In this document: piece by piece, positions 1-12,147 of the stretch
How positions within the stretch are numbered: position 1 is the first letter of the stretch
Layout: every line of letters starts with the position of its first letter
Origin: Cryptomeria japonica
Lineage: Eukaryota; Streptophyta; Pinopsida; Cupressales; Cupressaceae
DNA length: 64,000 nt
Assembly (NCBI RefSeq): GCF_030272615.1
Contig: NC_081415.1
Span: 263,612,925 to 263,676,924 of the forward strand
Reading direction: 5' to 3'
Translations under genes and position numbers: made by a program
Notes under the pieces: model-generated
What the model was told of the DNA's origin: nothing
Database searches by the model: none
What the model saw: the letters and a program-made list of their open reading frames with translations, nothing else

Positions 1-7
1 TACCAAT

Positions 8-1176
8 TGTTAGGCCCAATATGGAAAGCTAATGCACTGAGAGGGGAGGGGTGAATCAGTACTCCAAAACTTTTCTCTAATAATATCCTTACTGTTATGC
101 ATAGATAGAATAGTGCAGTAACATAAAATAAAACTAAAATCAATAGATAACAATCATACATGATTCACTCCATAACACATATATTTTGGTCACGCAGAAA
201 CTCTTGGTTAGAGAGAAAAACTACGGTGGGGATGGCACCCACAACTTCACTACTGCAATAATAAAGAATGCTCGGTTAGAGCTACATTTAGCTATTTCTG
301 ATAGCTTACGCTGTTAGGAGTATCAAGATTAGTTAGATCTACCTTACTAAAGGATTTTTACAACACTATATAAGTGTAGCACCTAGTTAAAGGATTTACA
401 ATTTATAGACTTGGTTAGAGTCTTTTACCCTATTAAAAGTTTCTCTTACAACTTCAAAATATTACAATAAAATCATTACAAATATCTGCAACTTTACATC
501 TGAAATGCTAAAGCAGATTCAATGTGCTCTGAATAAGATTACCTAGCTTGTAACATACCTCGGTAACCCATAATGAAACTCGGTAAACCCTCCTATTTAC
601 TCTGTTCTTCGACTATTCACTGATAACCTTCTTAGTGACCTCTCTGTGTCTCTGTAATAGTCTTCCTTCATGTATAAACACTGTTATCTCACATCTCTTG
701 TTGCATATCTTATTTCTAACCCTAGAATCATGTTGTATAAATAGATCTCTTACAGCGGTGATCTGATTCATTGCTTCGATCTTATACAAAGATTCTTCGA
801 ATGAATAACTAAACAAAATATCTCATAGGTTAGATTGACCTTGTAATCATACACAATCTCCTAATGCAATTTCCAATGCAAAAATGGTTAGATGTGCCTC
901 GATGTTGTAACACATTTTCATGTGCATGTCTAGGTTCATTGTATCTAGTAAAACGTTTCACTCGGTGAATATCAACTCGGTCAGTTAACTTTACCACTTG
1001 ATAGCCATGAAACTTTACTCGGTAAACAGCTCGGTGAATACTGTGTTCTGTGACAGCTTTCTTCTATAACTGACTAGACTGTTCATACCGACTTCTCTAT
1101 GTGTACCGACTGCATGATTCGGTAATACTAACCGACTAGAATATATAGTATGACTTTGGATATGAAACTAATGGCA
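8..1176 (-). repeat. 5' LTR of a minus-strand Ty1/copia element cut by the window edge
   Basis: Read on the minus strand, this stretch ends in CA at 8-9. It is followed by ATTGGTA (7-1), the start of a primer-binding site complementary to initiator tRNA-Met. Just inside the end is a run like the tail of the complete copia LTR at 43545-44699: a C-rich ATTCACCCC motif followed by a CTCTCAG/CTCTTAG motif. The interior repeats the words CTCGGTAA and CCGACT, as the other LTR repeats CCGGTAA. The proposed start (TGCCATTAG on the minus strand, at 1176) was chosen because its length, 1169 bp, matches the 1155-1195 bp of the other copia LTRs. ATTTG at 1177-1181 would be the target duplication, but the partner lies outside the window. 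The PBS end is secure; the right boundary is inferred. Confidence 0.55.
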
Positions 1177-1285
1177 ATTTGATAAGTAGTAATAGGGGTT
1201 CCCACCCTTAATCTCTTTTGGGGTTTTTCTCTGCATACAAGGCGTGTGGGCTCAAACGGCCATGCCTTGTGGAGATCCATCATGA

Positions 1286-2690
1286 GCTTCTCCAAACCTC
1301 GACTTTCAAACAACCATTGGTTCGAAACCCCCTATTCAGAGTAATAAGGTTTTTTATAATAGTCTTTTTGCTTCAGGTGAAGGTAATGTGGATGCCAACT
1401 TGTCGGGTGGTGCTCAGGTCACAAAAATTAATGGGTGTTTGGAGAAGTGTAAAGACAGGCCACGATTGGTGATTCTTCCAGAAATGATCATTGAGGATGT
1501 GGAATACTATTCGAAGCATTCTTTTTATTGCAAGTTTTTGGGTGTGAGGATCTCATTGCAACTTCTGGAGAATTGGGCTCAGATGACTTGGGTGCTAGAA
1601 GGGGAAATGGATATTATATTGCTTGCAAATAATTACTTCATGGTTACATTTAATTACATGGAGGATCGCAATAGGGTCTTTGAAGGGGGCACATACTTTT
1701 ATAACCAGGTTGTGTTGTTCATCAAATTAACCTTGGCATGCGGGATTTAACCCTTCAGAGAAACTCCCAAATTGGGTCCCAGTGTGGGTTCATTTACCTC
1801 ATTATCCGGTAGAATTTTGTTGAGAGGATGTGTTGTGGATGCTTGCTTCATTGCTTGGGAAGCCTATTGGATCTTCATCACAAACCTTGTGGTGAAAGGT
1901 AATGACTTTCATTCGTATCTGTGTTGAAATTGATCTTAGTAAGCCTTTTCCAAATGCTATAGATATGTGTGCGGGCTCTTATTTTTGGGTCTAACAGCTG
2001 GATTATGAGACTCTACCATTTCATTGTCATCTATGTCATGAGTATGGTCATTTGCAGTGCAAGTGTCCTAGGTCTAAATTGGTTGTGCATTAGCCTCAAC
2101 AGTTGTCCCATAACCTTGATGGGGTTGATAGAGGAAAATCTCCCATGTCTAGTGTGGATGTGGGTGCTGATGGTTTTGTCCCAGTTAAGACAAAGAATAG
2201 GAACCAAGGTCAAAGAGGTCTTTGTAGGAAAGTCAAGATGAGGATACCTTTAATATATTTAAAGCCTTGGATGACCTTAGTTAGCAGGAGGTGAATCTGG
2301 GGATGATTCCTTTGGATCATAGTGCAGTAGGGTTGATGTCTAATAGTGTGAACTTGGATCCTACCCAAGGTCTGCAGGAGGTTGGAAGTCAACATATGGA
2401 GATGGATCAGTAGGTATTGGCTCATATGGGACCCATATCTAGTGTTGAAATGAAGATAGGTGGTGGGGATATTTCTCCTGCAACACAAAAATTAGACTCT
2501 ACTAGGGTTAAAAGTAATAATATCTCTTTACATCTAGGTCTTCTTTAGAAAGCCATCAAGAAAGGTGCAATAGAGAAGAATTCGAAGGTTGGCAGAAAGG
2601 ACTTGGATAAGATTAAATTGATGGGGGAGAACTTGGTTGAGTCGGGGTCAGTAAAGACTCTGGTTATTCTAATTTTTCTAATCCCCTGAA
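1286..2690 (+). pseudogene. L1-type LINE ORF1 remnant (DUF4283 plus zinc knuckle)
   Basis: A nucleic-acid-binding ORF1 of a plant L1-like retrotransposon. The frame is open from just after a TGA at 1283-1285 to 1750. A likely original start lies at 1282 (ATG), knocked out of frame by about one base. The region 1460-1790 encodes the DUF4283 pattern (RPRLVILPEMIIEDVEYYSK, then a W-containing segment and PNWVPVWVHLP across a frameshift near 1740). A CCHC knuckle of the form C-x2-C-x4-H-x4-C lies at 2025-2066 (CHLCHEYGHLQCKC). The hydrophilic tail up to 2690 is spread over several frames by stops and indels. ORF2 follows at once. The order DUF4283, CCHC, endonuclease is the usual plant L1 layout. 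It is non-functional as it stands. Confidence 0.75.
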
Positions 2691-3256
2691 ATGATTGTGC
2701 TTTCATGGAATGTGAGTGGATTAAACAGTGGCCCTAGACAAAAAGTTGTTCAGGAATCGATTAGAAGTCATTCTCATGATGTCCTTTTCTTGCAAGAAAA
2801 TAAACTATATGTGGAAAGTATGTTGGGTTTGGTGCCTAAGCTATGAGGGAGAAGTGAATGTTAGTGTATTGGAGAATTTGGCTCCTCTGGAGGTGTGGCT
2901 TATCTTTGGAACCCCTTGATGATTCGCCCTATATGTTGGGTTTCTTCCAGATCATCTTTATCCGAGGTTGCCTCTATTCTTGAGACTAGGGAATATATCT
3001 TCCTTACTAACATCTATGCCCCCACTGACCTTCAGGGTAAGAAGAATTTGTGGTCTCATATTTATTTTATGTGTGGGTTTTTTCCTTTTCGTCTGTGGAT
3101 TATGGCGGGTGATTGCAATGCCATCTTAGAGTTGAGTGAGAAGAAGGGTGGTGTTATGTGGTTGGTGCCTTCTTCCTTCTTGGGGATAGTATATCAACCT
3201 TGAATCTTGTTGACATCAGGCTCAGTAATGGTCTGTTCACTTGTAACAACAGGAGA
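2691..3256 (+). pseudogene. L1-type LINE ORF2 N-terminus (APE-like endonuclease), truncated
   Basis: The ATG at 2691 opens MIVLSWNVSGLNSGPRQKVV, the characteristic start of a plant LINE ORF2. ORF2 makes the target-site nick and carries out reverse transcription. The motifs WNVxGLN, FLQENKL (usually QETKL), NIYAP and GDCNAI (usually GDFN) mark the apurinic-endonuclease fold. Two in-frame stops fall near 2840-2860 and there is a frameshift near 3200. After the shift the reading resumes as TLNLVDIRLSNGLFT. The similarity ends at 3256, at the point where the Tat LTR begins (3260), so RT and the 3' end are absent. LINEs are usually truncated at the 5' end; loss of the 3' part here is explained by interruption. 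Confidence 0.85.
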
Positions 3257-3259
3257 CTA

Positions 3260-4454
3260 TGTGTGTGAAAAGTGGAATAAGAATCTGTATCTAGAATACA
3301 CAACACTTCAATTAAGTCATTAGATGCATGTTTAGTAAATCAATAATCAATAAATAATAAACTATTACAAAATAGCCTATTCCCTTCTAGTAAATGCAAT
3401 TTTAGATTGCTCTCAGATTTGTATAAGTAATACCAGTGACTAGACAACACCTAAATGAAGGATTTAACCTATATGAGCATGATTTTAAGCTAAATGGATG
3501 CAAGATTATACTAGATGGATGAATAGTAAGCTAAATGAATTCAAGCAATCATGATTAAAGTAAATAGGCAAAAAAGCTAAACTAAGATGCAATAATCTCA
3601 AAAAAGAAAGCACAATATTTTCAATGACTCCAAAGCAAAAACTGTATAATAACAATAAATCTCTAGGGTGTTTTGAATGAGAAATGAAGGCTGAATTTAT
3701 AAAAAATCACAAGAGAGACCAACAGTCAAGATCAATTAGCAACGAGCCATTGAGATAGTTCAAGAAAAATCACAATTCAGGATAATTGAAATAATTGAGA
3801 ATTTAGATTCAGTTAACCTTGAGATAGATTCCAATTATAGTTTGATTGAAATGCATTCAGATTATAAGTTTGAGTTTACATTGAAGATAAAATTCAATTA
3901 TTTCCATGTACTTGTGATAAAAATAGGTAATTCCATGCAATTTCTTTGATTTATTCAAGAAAAAAGTCTTTCTAATGCAATTGAACTTCCTTTATCAAAA
4001 GCTTTGAGTTCCAATTTTAGAGAAAATTAATTTATCAATTAATTACTTTTCTGATTTCAAGTTATCTCAATTTAGAAGAAGAAATAATATCTCAAGTTTG
4101 ATTTCTCTATCAATTCAATTATTTTCTTTTATTTTCAATTTAACTCTTGCTTTGCATATTGATTCCTCTTTTGTAATAAATTAATTCCTTTTTTATGATT
4201 AAATGACAAATTTATTAATTAATTAAATATGCTAGGATATTTAATAAATTAAACAGGATAATTGATCAAAATGATTTTCTTGGAATGATTTAATTAATTA
4301 ATATAAAATAATTCACTTGCCATGTGATATTTAATGATTGAAGAATTAATTAATTGTGTGCTCAAAGTTGATTTAATTGCATTTGGTTAGGACCTTGGTG
4401 ATGTTGTCGAGATTAGGGGCCTATGGTTTAGATGAGCATTTTTAGGGTATTACA
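3260..4454 (-). repeat. 3' LTR of the Tat-lineage element
   Basis: On the minus strand the block starts TGTAATACCC at 4454 and ends CACACA at 3260, about 1.2 kb with TG...CA ends. It abuts a purine-rich minus-strand tract at 4455-4471, as a 3' LTR should. Its left edge falls exactly where LINE ORF2 similarity is lost. The interior is very AT-rich, with TTAATTAATT runs and no coding potential. There is no second copy in the window, so the boundaries rest on the terminal dinucleotides, the polypurine tract and the interrupted LINE. A solo LTR is unlikely because TTTTC after 4454 does not match GACTA before 3260. Confidence 0.62.
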
Positions 4455-4471
4455 TTTTCCCCTCTTTGATT
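4455..4471 (-). other. Polypurine tract of the Tat-lineage element
   Basis: The minus strand reads AATCAAAGAGGGGAAAA directly before the TGTAATACCC LTR start. This is the normal position and composition for the plus-strand DNA primer of an LTR retrotransposon. It fixes the orientation as minus and places the element's body to the right. Confidence 0.6.
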
Positions 4472-5480
4472 AATGTACGAGCAGCGCGTTGGTTCAAAGA
4501 ATAGTTGATATCAAGGAGATACTAGTTTTGAACTTGATTGATCATGAACCAGATAAAGAATGAGGTGTTTAGTTTGTTTTGAAGCAATGAAACTGAACAA
4601 ATTGATTAAAAGCGAAACTGGTCCCGAACTTGATTAAACCAGAGTCGATGAAGAGAAAAGATACTGAACTTGAACTTGATGGATCAAGAAGCGAATCTTA
4701 CTGATCTAGAACTTGATTGAACTAAACATAGTGAGCGAAGATAAAATCGATCTTGAACTTGATTGATCAAGACATGATGAGCGAAGATAAACTGTCCAGC
4801 TTGATTTAATACAATGAAACTAAACATCTGCTTATATTGAGCGTGTGATCAAAGATAGTCTTTTAAACTTTTGATTGAGTTTAAATGAATAATCAGCTTG
4901 ATGAAAAGTGATGAAACTGATTAACGTTAAGAGACTGATTCAGAAGAAGGTAAATATCAGCTTGATTTGAAGCGATGAAATTGATATGCCCCTAGTGATT
5001 GATTCGATTCAGATGATCGAGAGATCTCAACTTGATATGAAGCGATAAAGAAGAGACGCGATAAGATTTTGTTTAACTTTCTTTAGTTGAAAAGATTTTT
5101 GCTCAACTTTTGATGAAGATTTGAAAATTTTCTCAATATTGAAGATGTGAGGTCATAAGGTCATGAGTATGCCCCCTCGAGAGCGAAATCAAAAGATAGC
5201 GAGGGTACATGATTATAGGCATTTTTTTATGATTATAATTATTTGAGCACAAAGAATGAGTCAGAGGATCATTTGAAGATTTTATGATGGTTGAAGTGAA
5301 ATTGAGTGCAAAAAGAATGAGCATTTGATGAAAAAGCACTATGTGGTCTCAGTTGTGCAAAATTGATGAGGAGAATGATCTCATATTTTGATTTCGATCC
5401 CCAAAATGGAATCAAAATAGGCAAATTAGCTTAGGGTATAGTTTTCGTGTCCATTGGAGCAAGTTGAAAAATTAGGGTTT
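4472..5480. repeat. Degenerate tandem-repeat spacer of the Tat element
   Basis: There is no coding region here. From about 4520 to 5060 the words GAACTTGATTGATCAAG, AGCGAAGATAAA and CTTGATTTGAAGCGATGAAA recur every 40-80 bases with much divergence, so this is an old tandem array. Tat elements are known for tandem repeats in the untranslated region next to the 3' LTR, which fits this position. From 5100 to 5480 the sequence is plain AT-rich and leads into the TATA box. Confidence 0.4.
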
Positions 5481-5484
5481 TGAC

Positions 5485-5495
5485 TATATAAGGGG
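5485..5495 (+). promoter_or_regulatory. Candidate TATA box for the opposite-strand PMD gene
   Basis: TATATAAGGGG lies 123 bases before the ATG at 5608, preceded by AATTAGGGTTTTGAC. This is a textbook plant core-promoter arrangement. It points in the plus direction, opposite to the Tat gag-pol genes and toward the PMD exon that lies past the CACTA insertion. The function is inferred from sequence and spacing alone. Confidence 0.45.
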
Positions 5496-5607
5496 TCCAA
5501 GTGTCATTTTCAAGTTATTTTAACCTCTCCAAGTTTGAAATTTTGAAAAGCCTTCTGCAAATAAAAATGGTCATTTCAATCCAGGAGCATCGATTTGAGC
5601 GCCAGAG

Positions 5608-5651
5608 ATGTCACAATCAAATGCGGAACTACGAGCCAGCGATAAGAGACT
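5608..5651 (+). pseudogene. Candidate first coding exon of the PMD gene, cut by the CACTA insertion
   Basis: The ATG at 5608 opens a short hydrophilic frame (MSQSNAELRASDKR) that reaches the ACT duplicated by the CACTA insertion (5649-5651). Downstream of the insertion the flank resumes at 53573. Nothing in this peptide is diagnostic. It is listed only because it follows the TATA box at the right distance and points at the PMD exon. It could be untranslated leader. Confidence 0.3.
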
Positions 5652-5700
5652 CACTAGTACATTCGAGGCTAATTTTCGATGGCTGTTTGTCGAAATTGCG
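5652..5700 (+). repeat. CACTA terminal inverted repeat, left (3' end relative to transposase)
   Basis: It begins CACTAGTACATTCGAGG and continues TTTTCGATGG. Differences from the right terminus are largely G/A or C/T, many at CpG (TTCGA against TTTGG, TTTCGATGG against TTTCAATAG), as expected if an ancestral identical repeat lost methylated CpGs on one side. It is flanked by ACT at 5649-5651. Confidence 0.72.
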
Positions 5701-5850
5701 ACTACTTTTTGTCAGACTGCCGACAAAGGTAGTCGTCGAAAACTCATCGTTAGAATTTCCAATGATACCTTTGAACATCATCATTATGACGACACCATGC
5801 ACTCTGTCGACGATGGGCATGATCACTCTTTCAGTCAAAAAAGTCATTAG

Positions 5851-6105
5851 ACATACAGCATCCTCATCGGATGTTTGTTTAGATTGCATCAGAATGTCGA
5901 CGAAAGTCTGAAACTTTGCACCGATGAGAATGTTGTATGTCCAACAATTTTTTCGTCGGTCCACTAATATGCACTGACGACCGTCCGGCAAGGAAGTGTT
6001 GTCGGACATACAACATCATCGTCAAATGTTTGTTTAGTTGGGGTCTGAATTTCGACGGAATCCTACAACTTTGCATCGACGAGAATGTTGTTGGTCTTAC
6101 AATTC
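5851..6105. repeat. CACTA subterminal repeats (direct and inverted)
   Basis: A unit of about 100 bases starting ACATACAGCATCCTCATCGG (5851) recurs at 6006 as ACATACAACATCATCGTC. Both copies continue through TGTTTGTTTAG, TCGACG and ACTTTGCA. ATGTTGTATGTCCAACAA near 5931-5948 is inverted at 5999-6016 with one mismatch. CpG-rich words (CGTCGG, CGACGA, TCGACG) cluster here and nowhere else nearby. CACTA elements carry such subterminal motifs as transposase-binding sites; binding here is inference. Confidence 0.5.
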
Positions 6106-6130
6106 CATTGTCGGTGCGAATTTTAGTATC

Positions 6131-7862
6131 CACCATAATTCCAATGGTTGTTTATTTAAAAAAAAAAATATTAGTATCTAGATGTAAAGCACACCTCATT
6201 GATATTTACAGTGAATGATATTCTATCCCCATCAGCTACCAATAGGGGCATAGGTTTCAAGCTAATATGAGGTGCACTGGTTTCAAGCTAATATGATCAG
6301 GTGCATCATGGTTGAGATGGTCCAACTCCTAAGAGGACTATATGAACCACTGAGAATTGGTAAAGGTATTAAAAATGGTGTTGATAGGGAATTAGCTAAC
6401 CCAAATACAAGAGCCTTTAAAGCCAATCAAGGAGATGAAATGACTTTATCTACCTTATTTAAGTTAGTTGTTCTTGGGAGCTACCAAAACTTATCTACTA
6501 TATATATACATGAAATGAATTTATCTACTATATATACACATATTTATTATAAGTATATCTCAAATTTATAATCTCATATAAAGTGTCATCCTATGTCAAT
6601 ACATGACATATACCTATTGAATGACATGTATATATCTCATACTAAGTAGTCACTCGTTATTATAGATTCAACATATATTCAAACACGATAATCATGCATT
6701 CTCATGACATATATTCAAAGGTGATAATCATGACATATACCTATTGAATGACATGTATATATCTCATACTAAGTAGTCTCTCCCCCTGTATAGTTCAACA
6801 TGCCCACATGTTTACTCCTAAAAAAATTCAACTCATTTAGATATCTTATTTTCTAGTTATGAAATTGATCTTGGGACCCATGGGTTATGGGCCCATAATA
6901 TACTTAAGTGAAGTTAGCATAAACCGTATCAATTATGTTCAATTACATCAATCTCCAAACACAAATGCCAAGCATACCACTTTCAGACGAGGGATGTGAG
7001 TGGGAGCCACTCCCTAGACTCACTCTAGGACTAAGCTCATGCCATATCTAAATGCAAGATATCTCAAATACATCAAATTGTCTCAATTGCAAAATGCCAT
7101 TTTCATACATAAGCAAGACACACTCAATTGGGCACAACACCAAGAGAACAAATCCCAGTTGATCCCTTATCAAAATTCATATATATGTTATGATGATTCA
7201 TAATAGAATATCATCTCAAAATCATCAAATACCACTTTTCAATAATTCCCAAGTTTGGACCAAAAACCAATCATGAGGCCAATTACTATTGATGAATGAA
7301 TGAAGGAAGGATTTTAATGATGTCCACGAGACTAAATAGTCTATGGGACCAAGACAAACACCCTTAACTAATGGACCTCAAAAACCTTGAAATTTCAAAG
7401 TGCATAAAATGAAAATGCAATAATAGCCTTTTGATTCTAATCAACTCAACAATACAATACTCCCTCGATTTGTCATTTCAACATCCCAAATAGAATTGAA
7501 CAACATAACCTCATATATACTCATCATTTCCAAATTTGGTTCATACAAATTATATAATCATCCAAATGGATAGATTTAAATTGGAAGAATACTTTAATTC
7601 ACTCAACAATTCATTTGCAACAAACTAAAATTAATTCAATTGAAAAACAAAGGAGGAATTTGAGTTCCTACCTCAAACTTGACCAAATCTTCAAATTGAT
7701 AATGTAATTGAACATAATTGAGATGAGACATGAGTTTCTTAAGTGAATTTACCCATAAACTAAGTACAATTGTTTGAATTCTTTTAGCATAAACCACAAT
7801 TAATCTACACCTATAGTCCAAAGTAATCTAGCGAGGCATGCTATCTAAAATCCAAAATCATG
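6131..7862. other. Non-coding CACTA interior
   Basis: AT-rich, with no frame resembling a known protein. It holds an 18-base direct repeat (GGTTTCAAGCTAATATGA, near 6251 and 6277). A 51-base duplication starts CATGACATATACCTATTG at 6602 and again at 6729. Otherwise I see nothing. The segment continues at 12148 on the far side of the solo LTR. Confidence 0.5.
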
Positions 7863-10800
7863 TGTAATGCCCCGCCAGGAAACCCCGAAGGGATAAGCCA
7901 AAATTACAAGAATAGCGTGCAAATTTTTTTTTTTTTAAAGTTACAACACATAAGATGCAACAAGATAACAAAGATTCAGATTACATAGCGGAAGACTTCA
8001 ACTAACTCCTAAAGAGTTTCCCAACGAGATTACTTAATTTCAAAATTCATTTAACTCACACCATTAATCCAATAAGCTAAATATCTTAATAACGAGGTAA
8101 TTCATAATCAGGACAATTTCTTTCAAAGGACGGAAATATAAATCACAACAAAGATTCATCCATTAAGATCCATTCATCAACCTCATTCAAGCTTTTCAAT
8201 TTAAAATTACAAACCATACATCTACCTTTTCTAATACACTAGGATTTCATCATGACATAAGAGATCTTTCCAAGCATATCTAAATTTCTTAACAACAACT
8301 GAGTATAATTCATTACTCTAAGATGCATTATTCCATATTCCAATTTATTGCATTAAAAGGACGATTTCACACATGCATTACGATAAATCGCATCTCAACC
8401 AATTATGCATTCGATTAACATGGCATTCAAGGAAGAAATGAATATAAGCATTAATAGTTAATTCCAATTATCCACTTAACCATTTTACATAAAATAAACA
8501 TACATGATAAAGCTGAATAAAAGAAACACAAGAGAATACATCACATAACACCGTAATGATCTCGGAGTTCACCCCTAAAGGGCTACATCTCCGGGTCTGC
8601 TCAACTGCAAGACCCCCTCTGATAAATAATAAGGTTAAGAATACAAGAGGTTACACCAATTACAATCCAGCCATCAAGGCGATACATAAGCAATATACAA
8701 ATGACCACACCGGTCCATAATTACATAAACGATCCTTACAAGGAACAGGATCCAGCTGAACATGATCAAAGCTAAAATAAGAGTCCAAGAGAGCATCCAT
8801 AAAACTGAACCATCACCACCCAAGGGTCTAACATGAAACCGACACTCACGAGGGCAACGACGAAGGACGACTCACAAAGGTACTCAAAACAGGACAAGAC
8901 GACAACACACTAGCGGACGTAGGGACAAGTGTCATCACACCACCTGGTATGGATACCATGGCAAGTCTTCATAGGTCCCGGCCCATACACTGGTAACCCT
9001 GGCAACCTAATCCGAACTTCCGACCCATCCAAGCCTCATGTGGACCCACACATCCTCTCGTGAAGACAAGGAAGATGGTTTGCCATTTCAGGCCTTCTCA
9101 CAGCATGTCGAGTCTATGCTAGCACTCGTCCCATGTGTGAGGCACATTATCTTAATTAGAGATTATTTTCTAATCTACTTAGGTTATCACTTATTAGACT
9201 CACTTTCGACGGGTTATCCAGCAGCCACTTTGGGCGCGGCCCCCAATCGAAAGCCACTTTCCCATACGACACTAGACTAACTCAGATGAACTCAAACCAC
9301 GGAATACACATGGTAAGACGAACGGAGTTCAAGAAGAGAGAACCAATCATCTGGTCAAACACGACTCAAGGGTAATCACTTACTGACGGTACTCTAACTA
9401 GAGACCTGACAACTAAGGTTAACCACGAATCATTATTCGACTCACACAACGAGGAGGAGATGATCAAAACGACACTACCACAATACAACAGTCAACTCGA
9501 AAATCGAGGACTAAAACAGGAACACCAAATCATCCATACGACAGGGTCCTACTAAACAAAGCAAAACATGCCATTCCATAATTAAAGTGAATACAGTAAT
9601 TAAACTCGCAAGGCAAAAATCAGAAAAGACAATATTTCCTCAAATTGATTTAAACATTACAAGGCGATCAAGTTTTCTACAAGATCTAAATCAGCTTACA
9701 GTTATCTACCTCATCAAGGGATAAGTTGTTCTTGGTTTTTCTAACTCCTAAGGTTCAAGCATCGAACAGGCATATAAAGCCGTAAAGAGTCTTAACCAAT
9801 TCATGTTAATAAAATTGACAACCATTAAGCAATTAAACAAGGTATTTAATCTCCAATAGAACATCATTAACATACTGGGCTAAAACCAACCTCTACAGTT
9901 TCATATTATTTCTCAAGCCCAGATGTACCATACGGATCATGGAAATATAAATATAAAAAAAAGGAAGTCCAAATGAAGATAATCGTTATCAAAAACATAT
10001 CGTTTAAATTTTCACTGCCCAACGATAAATATTTCACTACTTTCAATCACTCAAATGATGAGAACAAAACAACAATAATCCATTGCGAAATAACAGTTGT
10101 AAAACTTAATTAAAAAGGGGCAAAGTCACGAAATGAAGTTGAATGACAATAGCCTATAAACTCCATAATAACATTAATCAATATCAACTAGCATTTGCCA
10201 CTATTATGCCTCCTTAATCAGATTTAAGAACTAATTAATTTATCATTAAAATAATATTATAATCACATGTTTTTTTTTTGTTTTTGAATGGGGAAAAACA
10301 TACATTAAAGGAACAAAAACCCATTTTATAATATTCGACATTAAAATAGCATACATCCAAAAGTCCTCACATAACATATGCTTTTTTTTTTTGAATGATA
10401 AAAAAAAATGCATTTAAAAAAAAAACATTTTAAAAACTATGTTTAACAAGGAAAACGCATGCAAAAAAATTAGGGCGAGGGCGGGTCGTGCCCTAACCCT
10501 CGCCGCAGGGTAACCTTACGCAGGCGGCGCCCACGGTGGTGCCCGCAGGTGCCGCGGCGCCCTGCGGCCACCGCCGTGGGCCGCAGCCGAAGCTACAGCG
10601 AAGGCGAGCGGAGGTAAGGGGTGGGGGGTGCGAGCGGGGAACCGGTGGACGTGCGGGGGAGGAGGGGAGGAGGAGCGGGGGAGCTCCGCTCCCCACCTCC
10701 AACCCCAAAACACAGTCCAAATAAAATAAAATAAACGCCCAGATCCGCCCCATACAATGACAACGCACAGCAAAAAAAACGATAATATTGCTCACGGATT

Positions 10801-12142
10801 AATACACGGGTATAAAATGGTATATACACAGCGCTATAAATTAAAACACAACGCTGAAAAAAAACATATAGAACATAGTTCAAAATCTCCCCCATTCATC
10901 TTTTGAAACAACAACGAAATTGTTCATAAATTTCGGTTTATAATGAAATCCGTTTTCCACGAAATTTGATTTGGTAACAAGATTCTTGAAGGTATTCATC
11001 CATTCCAAAACAGGGGTTACAAACACCCAACAGCAATGAGGAAAATACCCATTTCCATTAAAATTTCCAGCCAAATTCTTAATGAACAATCAAATTGATT
11101 TTCAATAACAAATTCAGAATCCTACCTTAATTCGCAATCCTGGTATGGCTGAGGGAGAGCCCAATCCTGCCAGGTCCAGCATCATTCCTTCCCAAAACCT
11201 CCAAAATCATTCCCAATTTTCTTTCCATCTAAAAATTCCCCCAAAAATGTCCATCCCTTCCAATTTCCCCAAATTTGGGTAATATGGAAGAGTTGACTCC
11301 AAATTTCTATTTTTGGAATAAAATCTTTTATTTACAAATAATTCATAAAATTAATCCTTTTCTAATTATTAACAATTTAACTTGCTTTATCAATTCAAGA
11401 CGATTTTCTCAATTAAACAAATTTAACCTTTCTAATATAATAATCCAACAGATTTCAATAAAATTCTGTTGCGATAAAGTACAAAACTTCATTTCATCAG
11501 CATATATAAAATGCATTAAATATTCGAAAACAGTCATTTAATCAAACTTACTCCAAATTTAAAACAGGCAATTCATTAACAACGAAAATCGCATAACGAA
11601 TACCTGATTAATTTAAATCCATTAATCCTCAATGCACAAACGCATATATTTAATAAAGAAAATTACTAAGGACTAATTAATCAAATAACCAATCACACCA
11701 TGCACGCAAACCGAGAAGGTCAACCAAATAGACGACTCGCAAACCCAAGCAAGAAGGGATTACCGACGACGACTGGCGATGCTCACTGGAGCACAACTAA
11801 GGCCGACTAAGGTCTTACGACCACCTAATCCGACTCTAGGGATTAAAAAGGTATGCTCAAACCTATAAAACCAGGTGACGACGAACCTCGCACTCATGCG
11901 ACTTCGTACCTGAAATCTCCTGCAGCCAACGATCATACATGCATACATTTATAAAATCTAATGAAAGCATTAGTCCGATACTAAAATCACGAAATAGGTA
12001 CACTGAAAATCTGCATATAACTAGTGTGAGAACCACATCAATAGCTATGCGTTAAATCAAACATCTGATTGTAACATCATATTACGATTAACTAATCAAG
12101 ATTAAACCAAGGTTAGAGATCGATTACGGTAGGGGTACTACA
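7863..12142 (+). repeat. Solo LTR, 4.28 kb, Ty3/gypsy-like, TSD TCATG
   Basis: It starts TGTAATGCCCCGCCAGG at 7863 and ends TACTACA at 12142. TCATG lies immediately before (7858-7862) and immediately after (12143-12147), an exact 5-bp target duplication. No gag or pol frame, primer-binding site or internal copy of the ends is present, so this is one LTR left by recombination between two. A poly-T run follows about 60 bases after the start. Two other solo LTRs in the window share this head arrangement, which suggests one family or superfamily. The length is extreme for an LTR but comparable to the 3.5-kb LTRs of the chromovirus at 15280. Confidence 0.87.
10475..10700. other. GC-rich island inside the solo LTR
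   Basis: A sharply GC- and CpG-rich block (GGGCGAGGGCGGGTCG, GCCGCGGCGCCCTGCGG) stands in an otherwise AT-rich 4.3-kb LTR. Short open frames in several phases here are composition artefacts. The chromovirus LTRs (16871-17040, 25270-25440) and the solo LTR at 28075 (28800-29300) have comparable islands. A regulatory or promoter role is possible but unproven. Confidence 0.5.
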
Positions 12143-12147
12143 TCATG

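Noticed and set aside
5501-6218. Multiple overlapping frames near the CACTA left end
   Set aside because: They follow from CpG-rich subterminal direct and inverted repeats; no protein similarity is seen in any phase.
7636-7821. Possible small host gene in the CACTA interior
   Set aside because: A 61-codon minus-strand frame without motif, intron signals or composition change; expected by chance in AT-rich DNA.
10493-10895. Pro/Arg-rich frames in the GC island of the solo LTR
   Set aside because: Composition artefact in an LTR; no domain, and several frames are open together.
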